DNA of 64,000 nt from NCBI RefSeq assembly GCF_005222485.1, contig NZ_CP029078.1, positions 2,508,001 to 2,572,000 on the forward strand. Direction: 5' to 3'. The DNA comes from Streptomyces griseoviridis. GTDB lineage: Bacteria; Actinomycetota; Actinomycetes; Streptomycetales; Streptomycetaceae. Positions 28,710-37,693 of the stretch are shown one piece after another. Under the pieces are notes generated by a model. That model made no database searches. It was not told the DNA's origin and saw nothing but the letters and a program-made list of their open reading frames with translations. The translations under genes and the position numbers were made by a program. The stretch's first letter is position 1. Each line of letters opens with the position of its first letter.

Positions 28710-29396
28710 GTGTCCGTACTCCCCCTGGTCTTCACCAGCGGCTGGGCCAGCGGCGTCAACGCCTACGCGGTGGTGCTGCTGCTCGGCCTCTTCGGCGCGA
28801 CTGGTCTCAGCGACGACGTCCCGCAAACCCTCCAGCGGCCCGAGGTGCTCATCACCGCCGGTGTGCTGTTCCTGTGCGAGTCGGTCGCCGACAAGATCCC
28901 GTACCTCGACTCCGCGTGGGACTCCGTGCACACGGTGGTCAGGCCGCTGGCCGGCGCCTGGATCGGGGCGCTGCTGGCCGGGCAGAGCGGCTCGCTGTCC
29001 GACGTCGCGGCGGGCCTGCTGGGCGGTTCGACGGCGCTGGCGAGCCACGCCGTGAAGACCGGGACGCGGATGGCGGTGAACACCTCGCCCGAGCCGTTCA
29101 GCAACGTGGTGCTGAGCATCGCCGAGGATCTCGGGGTCGGCGGGATCGTCACGTTCGCGATGTTCCACCCGCTGGCCGCGGCGGTCGTCGCGGGCGTCCT
29201 GCTGGCGGCGGGCCTGGTGATACTGGTCCTGCTCGTCTCCCGGATCCGCCGCTATCTGCGCCGCCGGGCCCGGCGGCGGGAGGAACGCGCGGCGGCCGGA
29301 GCGAGCGGGCAGCCCGGCGAGGCCGGGCAGCCGGGTCGGACCGGCCTGGCCGCGCGATTCCGGGCGTCGGGACGGGCCGGGCCGCCACCGGACTGA
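28710..29396 (+). CDS. DUF4126 membrane protein
   Basis: 228 residues from GTG at 28710. Membrane segments at about 7-30, 70-90, 95-115 and 140-175 alternate with the conserved SGWASGVNAYAVVLLLGLFG and the ESVADKIPYLDSAWDSVHT motif of DUF4126. A basic cytoplasmic tail (about 178-228) is rich in Arg and Gly. The GTG is seven bases after TACGAT with no ribosome site, so the gene is probably leaderless. Function unknown. Confidence 0.88.
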   Translation: MSVLPLVFTSGWASGVNAYAVVLLLGLFGATGLSDDVPQTLQRPEVLITAGVLFLCESVADKIPYLDSAWDSVHTVVRPLAGAWIGALLAGQSGSLSDVAAGLLGGSTALASHAVKTGTRMAVNTSPEPFSNVVLSIAEDLGVGGIVTFAMFHPLAAAVVAGVLLAAGLVILVLLVSRIRRYLRRRARRREERAAAGASGQPGEAGQPGRTGLAARFRASGRAGPPPD

Positions 29397-29413
29397 CGGC
29401 CCGCGGCCGTGAC

Positions 29414-29435
29414 TGTCAGTGGCGGTCGGTACAGT
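29414..29435 (+). promoter_or_regulatory. RecA-NDp/PafBC-like promoter of the FAD oxidoreductase
   Basis: TGTCAGTGGC (29414-29423), six bases, then TACAGT (29430-29435), followed by seven bases and the ATG. This is a near-perfect match to the DNA-damage promoter and predicts a leaderless transcript starting at the ATG. Confidence 0.7.
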
Positions 29436-29442
29436 CGCCGAC

Positions 29443-30945
29443 ATGGGACGCATTGCGGTGATCGGCGCCGGGATGGGCGCGATGGCGGCCGCCGCCCGGC
29501 TGGCCGTCGCGGGCCACCAGGTGGCGGTGTACGAGCGCACGGAGACGTACGGCGGCGCGCTGCGCCGCTTCGAGCGTGACGGCTTCGCGTTCGACACCGG
29601 GCCCGGCCTGCTGCCGCTGCCCGCCGTCTGGCGGGATCTGTTCGTGAAGACCGGCAAGGAGCCGCTGGAGGCGTGCGTCGAGCTGGTCCAGGTCGACCCG
29701 GCCGCCCGGCACGTCTTCGCCGACGGCACCGAGGCGGTCCTGCCGAACGCGTCCCGCGCGGGCGCCGTCAGCGCGCTGGACGACGCGCTCGGGGCGGGCG
29801 CCGGCGAGCGCTGGGGCGACTTCCTGGTGCGCGCCAGGGAAGCGTGGGACCGCACCCGCCGCCCGCTCCTGGAGGAGCCCCTGTGGGCCGACTGGCGGGT
29901 GCTGGCCGAGCGCGAGCCCTATCCGTCGGTGCCGCACAAGCGGCTGCTGCGTACCCGGCGGGCCGCCACCCTCGCCGAGGTCGGCGCCTGGGAGCTGCGC
30001 GATCCCCGGCTGGCCGCGCTGCTGGAGAGCCACGCGCTCGCGTACGGGCTCGATCCGCGGACCGCTCCGGCCGCCGCGGCCGTCCTGCCCTACCTGGACC
30101 ACGCCTTCGGCACCTGGTATGTCCGCGGCGGGATGCGGGAGTTGGCGCGGGCCGTGCACGAGCGGTGCGTGGCCCGCCGGGTCGCGTTCCACTTCGGGGC
30201 CGAGGTGAGCGGGGTGCTGGAGAAGGACGGCCGGGCGGCGGGCGTGGAGCTGGCGGACGGCACCGTCGTGGAGGCGGACACCGTCGTCGGCGTCGCGCCC
30301 TGGCGCTCCGGCGGCGCGAGCGAGGTGTACGGCGCGGACGCGGTGGCGCCCGCGGGCGAGGCCGGGGTGCCCGGCCGGGTGGTGGTCTGTCTGGCGCTGC
30401 GCGGCGGCCGTCCCGCGGGCACCGCGCACCGCACGGTGGTGCACGCCCAGGACCGCGACGCCGAGTTGGCTCTCTTCGGGCCCGGCCTGCCGCCCGAGCG
30501 GCCCACGGTCCACGTGAACCGCCCGGACGACCCGGCGCTGCGCCCTGACGACGGTCACGAGTCGGTGGTGCTGACGGCGACCGTCCCGTCCCAGGCCCAC
30601 CACGACTGGAGCGCGCCCGGCGCGGCCGACGCCTTCGCGGACCGGATGGTCGCCGCCGCCGAGCGCGCCGTGCCGGGGCTGCACGAGCGCGTGCTGTGGC
30701 GCGAGGTGCGCACGCCCCTGCACACCCGTCAGGAGACCGGCGCCGAGTTCGGAGGGGTGCCCGCGCCCGCGCTCGCGGCGGCGGAAGGACGCCTGCTGCG
30801 TCCCGCCAACTCCACTGCCGTACCGGGCCTGTTCGGTGTCGGCGGCTGGTCGCACCCTGGCGGCGGGCTCCCGCACGCGGGCATGTCGGGCGCGCTGGTG
30901 GCCGGACTGATCGTGGAGGGCCCGGAGTTCCGCGGCTCGCAGTGA
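29443..30945 (+). CDS. FAD-dependent oxidoreductase, phytoene desaturase-like (COG1233)
   Basis: 500 residues. The dinucleotide fold MGRIAVIGAGMGAMAAAARLAVAGHQVAVYE occupies the first 30 or so residues, followed by the CrtI-type GGALRRFERDGFAFDTGPGLL and ending with GVGGWSHPGGGLPHAGMSGALVAG. This is the amine oxidase/carotenoid desaturase fold. No carotenoid genes are adjacent, so the substrate is unknown. The ATG has no ribosome site; the promoter geometry suggests leaderless translation. The last codons are duplicated downstream in a 48-base direct repeat (30924-30971 and 31000-31046). Confidence 0.88.
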   Translation: MGRIAVIGAGMGAMAAAARLAVAGHQVAVYERTETYGGALRRFERDGFAFDTGPGLLPLPAVWRDLFVKTGKEPLEACVELVQVDPAARHVFADGTEAVLPNASRAGAVSALDDALGAGAGERWGDFLVRAREAWDRTRRPLLEEPLWADWRVLAEREPYPSVPHKRLLRTRRAATLAEVGAWELRDPRLAALLESHALAYGLDPRTAPAAAAVLPYLDHAFGTWYVRGGMRELARAVHERCVARRVAFHFGAEVSGVLEKDGRAAGVELADGTVVEADTVVGVAPWRSGGASEVYGADAVAPAGEAGVPGRVVVCLALRGGRPAGTAHRTVVHAQDRDAELALFGPGLPPERPTVHVNRPDDPALRPDDGHESVVLTATVPSQAHHDWSAPGAADAFADRMVAAAERAVPGLHERVLWREVRTPLHTRQETGAEFGGVPAPALAAAEGRLLRPANSTAVPGLFGVGGWSHPGGGLPHAGMSGALVAGLIVEGPEFRGSQ

Positions 30946-31046
30946 TTCGGGAGGCCGCGGCTGGTGGTGACCTGGGGGTCTATAGCTCCCAGTGACGCGG
31001 GAGTTCGGCGGCTCGCGTGATCCGGGAGTCCGCGGCTGGTGGTGAC
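30924..31046. repeat. 48-base direct repeat spanning a stop codon
   Basis: GGAGTTC-CGCGGCTCGC and the following bases through GGTGGTGAC occur at 30924-30971 (containing the stop of the FAD oxidoreductase) and again at 31000-31046 with a few differences and one deletion. The 199-base gap between the two convergent genes is otherwise empty. Confidence 0.8.
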
Positions 31047-31144
31047 CCGGCGCGGACTCCGGACGGAGGCGGTGCGCCGGGTTGCGCGGTGCGGGAAGGG
31101 GCGTTCAGCGGGCGGAGCGCGCGGCGCGCCCCGGAGCGGGTGGG

Positions 31145-32101
31145 TCAGAAACGGTACTGCTGCTCGTCGTAGCCGCTGCCGTTGTGCTGCTGGCTCTGAC
31201 CGTTGCCCTGGGGGTTCTGCTGGTCGCCCTGGTACGGGTACTGCTGCTCCGGCGGGAGTTCGCCGCCGTAGGAGTCGTCGGCGCGCTGCTGCGGGACCCA
31301 GACCCCGCCGGCCGGGGTCTCGGCGCCGTAGCCGCCGGCCGCGTACTGGTCCTGGCCGTAGCTCTGCTGCTGGTCGTACTGGCTGTACCCGGAGTCGTAG
31401 CCGCCGTAGGTCTGGGTGCCGATGTACGGGTCGGAGTAGGCCGCGTACTGCTGCTGGCCGGTGCCGTCGTAGGTGTACTGCTGCTGGTCGTAGCCGGTGT
31501 AGCCGTCGTAGCCGTACCCCTGGTCGGTGCCCTGGGCGGCGGTGGCGTACTGCTCCTGGGACTGGCCGGGGTAGCCCGCGTCCTTGTACACGCCGTAGGA
31601 GCCGGTGTCGTCGGGCAGCGGCTGGGGCTCGTAGACCGCGGTGGTCTCGGCGGCCGTGGGCTGCGCGGAGCGGGCCGGGGTGAAGACGTCGTCGCGGTCG
31701 TACTCGCTCTCGGCGTCGAAGGAGCGGCCGTAGCCGTGCTCGTCGCCGTGTCCCGGGTCGGACCGCTCAGGTCCCGGGTCGTCCGGGTGCGGGTCGTCGT
31801 CGAGGTCGGGTCCGCCGCGGCGGCGCTTGCTGACGCCCTCGGCTCCCGGCCCCCTGACCGCCCAGCCGGACTCGAAGCCCTGGCGGAAGGAGAGGGTGAC
31901 GTAGGTCTGCCCGACGGCGAACGCGATGGCGCCGAGGCCGATCACGATCACATTCGGGATCAGGACACCGAGGACCACGCAGAGGAAGCCGCCGAAGGCG
32001 AGCAACCGCCAGCGCAGCCGCGCCTTGTACTGAAGCAGCACCTCGCCGAGCAGCCACAGCGCGACGATGCCGAACGCGATGTAGAGGACCGTCCAGCCCA
32101 T
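31145..32101 (-). CDS. Membrane protein with a Gln/Tyr/Gly-rich low-complexity tail
   Basis: 318 residues. Two or three membrane helices (about 4-22, 33-48, 50-65) are followed by a charged segment (about 85-135) and then a tail (about 140-318) dominated by Tyr, Gln, Gly and Asp, with repeats such as YDQQQY, QQQY and GYD. The tail composition resembles prion-like, phase-separating domains. Start ATG follows GAGAGGGG. It is convergent with the FAD oxidoreductase and 56 bases downstream of metF on the same strand. The function is unknown. Confidence 0.8.
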   Translation of the reverse strand: MGWTVLYIAFGIVALWLLGEVLLQYKARLRWRLLAFGGFLCVVLGVLIPNVIVIGLGAIAFAVGQTYVTLSFRQGFESGWAVRGPGAEGVSKRRRGGPDLDDDPHPDDPGPERSDPGHGDEHGYGRSFDAESEYDRDDVFTPARSAQPTAAETTAVYEPQPLPDDTGSYGVYKDAGYPGQSQEQYATAAQGTDQGYGYDGYTGYDQQQYTYDGTGQQQYAAYSDPYIGTQTYGGYDSGYSQYDQQQSYGQDQYAAGGYGAETPAGGVWVPQQRADDSYGGELPPEQQYPYQGDQQNPQGNGQSQQHNGSGYDEQQYRF

Positions 32102-32157
32102 GTACGCCCCTCTCCCAGTGGCCGCTACGCAGTGTGTCGTATGTCTGTGCGGCCGGT

Positions 32158-33081
32158 CTAGGCCCGCGGGGGGTGGTGCAGGCCCAGGTTCTCGTGGATT
32201 TCCAGCGTCGCCGTGGAGTTGTTGAGCGTGATGAAGTGCAGCCCGGGAACTCCCTCGGCCAGCAGTCGCGCGCAGAACTCGGTGGCGAACTCGATTCCCA
32301 TGGAGCGTACAGCCGCCGGATCGTCTTTCGCTGTGAGGATCCGCTCTTTCAGGACGGACGGGACAGCGGCGTTGCTGAGTTGTGGCAGACGTTCCAGCAT
32401 CTTCACACTCGTCACCGGCATGACCTCGGGAATCACCGGGGTCTCGCAGCCCGCCGCGGCGACCCGGTCGCGCAGCCGCAGATAGGACTCGGGCTGGAAG
32501 AACATCTGTGTGATGGCGTAGTCGGCGCCCGCCCGGCACTTGTCGACGAAGTGGGCGACGTCGCTGTCCCAGTCGGGTGAGCGCGGGTGCCGCTCGGGGA
32601 AGGCGGCGACACCGACGCAGAAGTCGCCCGACTCCTTGATGAGACTCACCAGTTCGGCCGCGTAGGTGAGACCTTCGGGGTGCGCGACCCAGTCGCCCAT
32701 CGGGTCGCCCGGCGGGTCGCCGCGCACCGCGAGCATGTTCCGGATCCCGGCGTCCGCGTACTGGCCGATGATGTTGCGCAGTTCGGCGACGGAGTGGTTG
32801 ACGGCGGTGAGGTGCGCGACCGGGGTCAGCGTGCTGTCGGCGGCGATCCGCTCGGTCGCCCGCACGGTGCCCGAGCGGGTGGAGCCGCCCGCGCCGTAGG
32901 TCACGGAGACGAAGCTGGGGGCCACCGCCTCGACCCGGCGGAGCGCGTTCCAGAGGTTGCGCTCCCCCTTCTCCGTCTTGGGAGCCCAGAACTCGAAGGA
33001 GTACGTCGTCTCACCGGCCGCGAGCATGTCACGCACGGTGCGTGCGTGGTCCGTCCTGGTGGATGCGGTTCCGAGGGCCAT
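32158..33081 (-). CDS. metF: Methylenetetrahydrofolate reductase MetF
   Basis: 307 residues, the standard size. It opens with the conserved [17 protein letters not shown] (catalytic Glu in the E-F-W context) and has [21 protein letters not shown] and [12 protein letters not shown], the FAD and folate site motifs. It reduces 5,10-methylene-THF to 5-methyl-THF for methionine synthesis. The ATG lies six bases after TAACCT without a ribosome site, so the mRNA is probably leaderless; no riboswitch is seen in the 170-base gap to thiE. Confidence 0.96.
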   Translation of the reverse strand: MALGTASTRTDHARTVRDMLAAGETTYSFEFWAPKTEKGERNLWNALRRVEAVAPSFVSVTYGAGGSTRSGTVRATERIAADSTLTPVAHLTAVNHSVAELRNIIGQYADAGIRNMLAVRGDPPGDPMGDWVAHPEGLTYAAELVSLIKESGDFCVGVAAFPERHPRSPDWDSDVAHFVDKCRAGADYAITQMFFQPESYLRLRDRVAAAGCETPVIPEVMPVTSVKMLERLPQLSNAAVPSVLKERILTAKDDPAAVRSMGIEFATEFCARLLAEGVPGLHFITLNNSTATLEIHENLGLHHPPRA

Positions 33082-33251
33082 ACTCGCAGGTTAGCCAGGG
33101 TGGGACGGTCACCCAACCGGACGACGCCGATTTGCCGGAATTGCCGACTTGTTGTCCACCCCTCGGACAGCACGGCTCAAGTCCGGACACCGGTGCCCGG
33201 CATCCGGCAGGCGGCGCTCGGCGCACCGGGCCGGACAGTTCCGGGCGCGCC

Positions 33252-33899
33252 TCAGGCGGCGCGCAGCCGCTCGGCGAACTCCGCCGCCGCCGCGCCGGGG
33301 TCGGCGGCCTCGGTGATCGCGCGGACGACCACGACCCGGCGGGCGCCGGCCGCCAGCACCTCGTCGAGGTTGCCGAGGTCGATGCCGCCGATGGCGAACC
33401 AGGGGCGGTCGGTGGAGAGGGCGGCGGTGGCGCGGACCAGGCCGAGGCCGGGGGCGGCCCGGCCCGGCTTGGTGGGGGTGGGCCAGCAGGGGCCGGTGCA
33501 GAAGTAGTCCACGCCGGGCTGGACGGCCGCGGCGGCGGCCTCGGACTCGGTGTGCGTGGAGCGGCCGATCAGGATGTCGTCGCCGAGGATCGCGCGGGCG
33601 GCGGGGACCGGGAGGTCGCCCTGTCCGAGGTGGAGGACCCCGGCGCCGGCGGCGTGGGCGATGTCGGCCCGGTCGTTGACCGCGAACAACCTGCCGTGCC
33701 GGGCGGCGGCCGCGGCGAGGACGGGCAGCAGCTCCAGCTCCTCGGCGGCCTCGATGCCCTTGTCCCGCAGCTGCACGATGTCGACACCGGCGGCCAGCAC
33801 GGCGTCGAGGAACTCAGGGAGGTCGCCCTGCCGCTTGCGGGCGTCGGTGCACAGGTAGAGGCGGGCGTCGGCGAGCTGGTCGCGCGCGGTGTCGGACAT
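33252..33899 (-). CDS. thiE: Thiamine-phosphate synthase ThiE
   Basis: 215 residues from the ATG at 33899, preceded by GGGGGAGA. TIM-barrel motifs are intact: [41 protein letters not shown] and [19 protein letters not shown]. It joins the thiazole and pyrimidine halves of thiamine. It is 3 kb away from thiOSG, and no TPP riboswitch is visible before it; the usual CTGAGA and ACCTGATC boxes are absent from the upstream gap. Confidence 0.95.
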   Translation of the reverse strand: MSDTARDQLADARLYLCTDARKRQGDLPEFLDAVLAAGVDIVQLRDKGIEAAEELELLPVLAAAAARHGRLFAVNDRADIAHAAGAGVLHLGQGDLPVPAARAILGDDILIGRSTHTESEAAAAAVQPGVDYFCTGPCWPTPTKPGRAAPGLGLVRATAALSTDRPWFAIGGIDLGNLDEVLAAGARRVVVVRAITEAADPGAAAAEFAERLRAA

Positions 33900-34038
33900 G
33901 GGTGGTCTCCCCCGTGGAGTGTCGGTGGAACTGGCGTTTCCGGAACCTCGGCGTGTCCACGCCCCCGGCACGGTGAGCCCGCTTAAGCGTCAGCCGGGGG
34001 CCGTCCGGTCGCCGTCGATCCGGAGAGGGGTCGCCCAC

Positions 34039-34189
34039 TGACCGTCGGAGCATCCCGCCGCAGGCCATCACCGCCGGAGCGTCCGGCATTGGAGCGTGCG
34101 CCACCGGGAGGGCCCGATGACCGTCGCAGCATGCCCCGAAGGGCACCCACCGTCGGAGCGTCCGGCACCGGAGCACGCGCCACCGGAAC
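34039..34189. repeat. Two-copy direct repeat, about 72 bases, offset 79
   Basis: In the 502-base gap 33900-34401 the stretch from TGACCGTCGGAGCAT (34039) recurs from 34118 with roughly 80 percent identity, including CGGAGCGTCCGGCA-ymGGAGC-rymGCGCCACCGG. No credible gene exists in the gap; the small minus-strand frames are Arg/Ala-rich and repeat themselves. Confidence 0.75.
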
Positions 34190-34401
34190 GACCGTCATCG
34201 CGGCGCCGACCGCGGAAGACTGAGGCGCCGCCGCCGGACCGGAGCAACCGCACCCCCGGAGCGCTCGGAGCGACCTGGGCAGCTAAAGCAGCGGGAGCAA
34301 CCGGCGCCGTGGCACCCGCCGTCGAGGCCCCGGTGTCGCCCGGCCCGGTGGCCGCGCGGAGCCCGGAGGCTTCGGGCGGGCACCGGTGGGCGGGGTTCAG
34401 G

Positions 34402-34767
34402 TCACACGGCGAGCGCCTGGGCGCGGCGCTTCACCTCCGTGCCGCGGTTCTCGCTCAGCGCCTGCGCGGGCGTGCCGGGCAGGGTGGGGTCGGGGGTGAA
34501 AAGCCATTCGATCATCTCGTCCGGCGTGAAGCCGTCGTCCCTCAGCAGCGTCAGGGTCCCGGTCAGGCCCTTGACGACCTTGTCGCCGTCGATGAAGGCG
34601 GCGGGGACGTGCAGCGCGCGGTTCTCCCCGCGGCGTACGGCGATCACCTGGCCGTCCTTCACCAGCTGCCGCACCCGGGTCACCTCGACACCGAACCGTT
34701 CGGCGATGTCGGGGAGGGTGAGCCACTCGGGGACGAGAGCATCGATCCTTGCGTCAATCTCGGTCAC
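34402..34767 (-). CDS. Rv2175c-like DNA-binding protein
   Basis: 121 residues starting at GTG 34767. A winged-helix/MerR-like N-terminal part (LTLPDIAERFGVEVTRVRQLVKDGQVIAVRRGENRALHVPA spanning about 16-57) is followed by the Rv2175c C-terminal domain (TLLRDDGFTPDEMIEWLF). In mycobacteria Rv2175c binds DNA, is phosphorylated by the kinase PknL encoded next to it, and phosphorylation lowers DNA binding. Here a PASTA kinase gene lies 4 kb away and has the same type of promoter. The GTG seems leaderless, six bases after CAGGCT. Confidence 0.9.
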   Translation of the reverse strand: MTEIDARIDALVPEWLTLPDIAERFGVEVTRVRQLVKDGQVIAVRRGENRALHVPAAFIDGDKVVKGLTGTLTLLRDDGFTPDEMIEWLFTPDPTLPGTPAQALSENRGTEVKRRAQALAV

Positions 34768-34773
34768 GGGACA

Positions 34774-34795
34774 AGCCTGCCATCTCCCACTGACA
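34774..34795 (-). promoter_or_regulatory. RecA-NDp/PafBC-like promoter of the Rv2175c-like gene
   Basis: Minus strand TGTCAGTGGG (34786-34795), six bases, then CAGGCT (34774-34779), six bases before the GTG start. The first element is perfect; the -10 differs from TAnnnT only in the first base. Confidence 0.6.
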
Positions 34796-34837
34796 GTCGG
34801 AAGCCGGACCCCCGTGACCTGCGTCTTTCCGGGCGAC

Positions 34838-36067
34838 TCAGAGCGTCGCGGCCTTCAGCGGGCGGGCGTGGTCGGCGAGCAGCGCGGGGTCCATCGCGGC
34901 GCCCGCCTCGATCAGCCGGCGGCCCTGGGCGAGGTCCCGCGGCCTGCCCACCGCCAGCAGGGCGACCAGGCGGCCCTCGCGCAGCCAGCAGACGGACCAG
35001 GCGGGCCCGGTCGGGTCGCCGCGCCACAGGAAGGTGTCGGCGGCCGCGTGGTGGCCCGCGTACTGGACGAAGCGGCCGAACTGCTCGGACCAGAAGTACG
35101 GGACGGGGTCGTAGGCCACCGGCGTCTCGCCCACGATGTCGGCCGCGACCGTGCGCGGGCCCTGGAGGGCGTTGTCCCAGTGGTGCACGAGCAGGCGTTC
35201 GCCGTAGCGCGCGGACGGGAAGGAGGCGCAGTCGCCGACCGCGTAGACGTCGGGCGCCGAGGTGCGCAGATGGTCGTCGGTGACGATCTCGCGGTGGTCG
35301 CCGAGGGCGATGCCCGAGCCGGTCAGCCGGTCGGTGGCGGGGCGGGCGCCGATGCCGACCACGACCGCGTCCGCGGCCAGCCGGCTGCCGTCGTCCAGGA
35401 CGACCGCGCCCGGCTCGACGCGCGCCACGCGCGCGTGGGTGCGCAGGACGGCGCCCGCGTCGGCGTACCAGCCGGTCATCATGGCGGCCACCTCGGCGGG
35501 CAGGGCGCCGGCCAGCGGCCGGTCGGCGGCCTCCACGACGGTCACCGCGCACCCCGCCTCGCGCGCGGCGGTGGCGAACTCCGCGCCGATCCAGCCCGCG
35601 CCGACGACCACGACGTCCCGCTGGTCGGCGAGGACGGGACGCAGCCGTTCGGCGTCGTCCAGGGTGCGCAGCAGATGGACGCCGGGCAGGTCCTCGGTGC
35701 CCGGCAGCCTGATCGGTTCGGCGCCGGTGGCGAGCACCAGGGCGTCGTACGGGACGGGTCCGTCGGCGGTGTCGACCTCGTGGTCGGCGGGGCGGACGGC
35801 GAGGACCTCGACGCCGAGCCGCAGTTCGATGCCGAGGGCCGCGAAGTCGACCTCGAAGGCGGCGCCGTCGGCCTTGCCGAGCAGGACGGCCTTGGACAGC
35901 GGAGGCCGGTCGTAGGGCCGGTGGGGTTCCGCGCCGATCAGGGTGACGGTGCCGGCGAAGCCCTGTTCCCGCAGGGCGACGGCGGTCTGCACCCCGGCCA
36001 TGCCCGCGCCGACCACGACGACTCGGCGCCCGGCCGGAGTCGCCCGTTCCTGCGTCTGCTCGCTCAC
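34838..36067 (-). CDS. Ferredoxin reductase-like FAD/NAD(P) oxidoreductase
   Basis: 409 residues from GTG at 36067, six bases after TATGGT, apparently leaderless. The first dinucleotide fold is VVVVGAGMAGVQTAVALREQG, the second VVVVGAGWIGAEFATAAREAG, and the FAD-binding VYAVGDCASF follows. The C-terminal reductase domain includes YFWSEQFGRFVQYAG. This matches rhodocoxin/putidaredoxin-type reductases that pass electrons from NAD(P)H to a ferredoxin. No ferredoxin or P450 gene is adjacent, so the partner is unknown. It diverges from thiOSG with a 471-base gap that also carries the TPP riboswitch. Confidence 0.9.
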   Translation of the reverse strand: MSEQTQERATPAGRRVVVVGAGMAGVQTAVALREQGFAGTVTLIGAEPHRPYDRPPLSKAVLLGKADGAAFEVDFAALGIELRLGVEVLAVRPADHEVDTADGPVPYDALVLATGAEPIRLPGTEDLPGVHLLRTLDDAERLRPVLADQRDVVVVGAGWIGAEFATAAREAGCAVTVVEAADRPLAGALPAEVAAMMTGWYADAGAVLRTHARVARVEPGAVVLDDGSRLAADAVVVGIGARPATDRLTGSGIALGDHREIVTDDHLRTSAPDVYAVGDCASFPSARYGERLLVHHWDNALQGPRTVAADIVGETPVAYDPVPYFWSEQFGRFVQYAGHHAAADTFLWRGDPTGPAWSVCWLREGRLVALLAVGRPRDLAQGRRLIEAGAAMDPALLADHARPLKAATL

Positions 36068-36433
36068 CGGATCACCATAGTCACCTGACAATCCGTCAGT
36101 CAGGGCCCGCGCCCCGTGACCTGCTCCACACGGCTGGTCCCTCGGCCCGCCCGCGCTGTCCATGCCAGGTCTCCTCACGTCGCACCGGAAGTCCGGTCGC
36201 TCACCCTTCCGGGTACCCACCGGACGGCCGCGCACGGCGGCGGCGCCCTGTGGTGTCGATCTCGCGTGCCGCGCGCGGAGTCAGGCGACCTCTCTCGCGC
36301 TCCGCGCGCGCGGAAGCACACCGCGCCGTCCCCGCCGTCCCCTGCCGCGCCGCCCCGCCCCGTCGTCCCCGCCGCCGGCGGGAGGCTCCCTTACCCGGGC
36401 CGCCGGGCACGGGCTAGGGTGGCCGGCGTACAC

Positions 36434-36525
36434 GCACTCGCGGGAGCCCGGACGCACCGGGCTGAGAGGGAGGCTGGCGGCCTCCGACCGTAGGAACCTG
36501 ATCCGGGTCATGCCGGCGAAGGGAG
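36434..36525 (+). ncRNA. TPP riboswitch (THI element)
   Basis: The leader before thiO contains CTGAGA (36462-36467) and ACCTGATCCGGGTCATGCC (36496-36514) followed by GGCGAAGGGA, the conserved pyrimidine- and pyrophosphate-sensing parts of the THI box. It ends 13 bases before the thiO start, so the anti-Shine-Dalgarno control of translation is likely: the GAAGGGAGGGG stretch is both the last conserved arm and the ribosome site. A possible -10, TAGGGT, lies at 36415-36420. Confidence 0.95.
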
Positions 36526-36538
36526 GGGCTGGACGCCC

Positions 36539-37693
36539 ATGTCGTCACGTACGTCGGATGTCCTCGTCGTCGGGGGCGGAATCATCGGTCTGGTCACGGC
36601 GTGGCGGGCCGCGCAGCGCGGTCTCTCCGTCGCGGTGGCCGACCCCGAGCCGGGCGGCGGGGCCGCGCTGGTGGCCGCCGGGATGCTGGCCGCCGTCACC
36701 GAACTGCACTACGGCGAGCAGACGCTGCTCGGCCTCAACCTGGCCTCGGCCCGCCGCTACCCGGACTTCGCCGCCGAGCTGGCCGACCTCACGGGCCGGG
36801 ATCTCGGCTACCGCCGCTGCGGCACCCTCGCCGTCGCCCTGGACGCCGACGACCGCGCCGATCTGCGTGATCTGCACGCGTTGCAGCGGCGCTCCGGGCT
36901 GACGTCGGAGTGGCTGTCGGGCCGGGAGTGCCGGCGCCTGGAACCGATGCTCGCGCCGGGTGTGCGCGGCGGGCTCCGGGTCGACGGCGATCACCAGATC
37001 GACCCGCGCAGGCTGGCCCGCGCCCTGCTCGCCGCCTGCGAGGTGGCCGGTGTGGTCTTCCACCGGAGCTGGGCCGAGCGCCTCGACGTGGTGCGGGAGC
37101 GGGCCACCGGGGTGACCGCGGCCGACGGCACCGCGCTGGCCGCCGGGCAGGTGGTGCTGGCGGGCGGCAGCCTCAGCGGGCGGCTCGCGGGCGTTCCCGA
37201 GCCGGTGCTGCCGCCGGTGCGGCCGGTGAAGGGCCAGGTGGTGCGGCTGACCGTGCCGCGGCGGTACGCGCCGTTCCTGAGCCGCACGGTACGGGCGGTG
37301 GTGCGCGGCAGCCATGTCTACCTGGTGCCGCGCGAGAACGGCGAGCTGGTGATCGGGGCGACCAGCGAGGAGCTGGGCTGGGACACCACGGTGACCGCGG
37401 GTGGCGTCTACGAGCTGCTGCGGGACGCCCATGAGCTGGTGCCCGGCATCACCGAGCTGCCGCTGACCGAGACCCGGGCGGGGCTGCGTCCGTGCTCCCC
37501 CGACAACGCCCCGCTGCTCGGTCCGACCGCGCTCGACGGGCTGCTGCTGGCCACCGGGCACCACCGCAACGGGGTGCTGCTGACCCCGGTGACCGGCGAT
37601 GTCCTCGCGCACGCCCTGGCGGGCGGGGAACTCCCCGACGAGGCCCGCCCGTTCACGCCCCTGCGTTTCTCCCGTTCGGAGCTGCCCGCATGA
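36539..37693 (+). CDS. thiO: Glycine oxidase ThiO
   Basis: 384 residues. FAD-binding fold VLVVGGGIIGLVTAWRAAQRG at the start, GGGAALVAAGMLAAVTE next, and the C-terminal GLRPCSPDNAPLLG and TGHHRNGVLLTP. It oxidises glycine to iminoglycine for the thiazole ring of thiamine. First gene of the thiOSG operon, right behind the TPP riboswitch; its stop overlaps the thiS start (ATGA). Confidence 0.95.
   Translation: MSSRTSDVLVVGGGIIGLVTAWRAAQRGLSVAVADPEPGGGAALVAAGMLAAVTELHYGEQTLLGLNLASARRYPDFAAELADLTGRDLGYRRCGTLAVALDADDRADLRDLHALQRRSGLTSEWLSGRECRRLEPMLAPGVRGGLRVDGDHQIDPRRLARALLAACEVAGVVFHRSWAERLDVVRERATGVTAADGTALAAGQVVLAGGSLSGRLAGVPEPVLPPVRPVKGQVVRLTVPRRYAPFLSRTVRAVVRGSHVYLVPRENGELVIGATSEELGWDTTVTAGGVYELLRDAHELVPGITELPLTETRAGLRPCSPDNAPLLGPTALDGLLLATGHHRNGVLLTPVTGDVLAHALAGGELPDEARPFTPLRFSRSELPA

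Noticed and set aside
33814..34253. Overlapping minus-strand small frames with repeated MLRRS and PDAP segments
   Set aside because: They mirror the DNA repeat of that gap and have no ribosome site or conserved residues.
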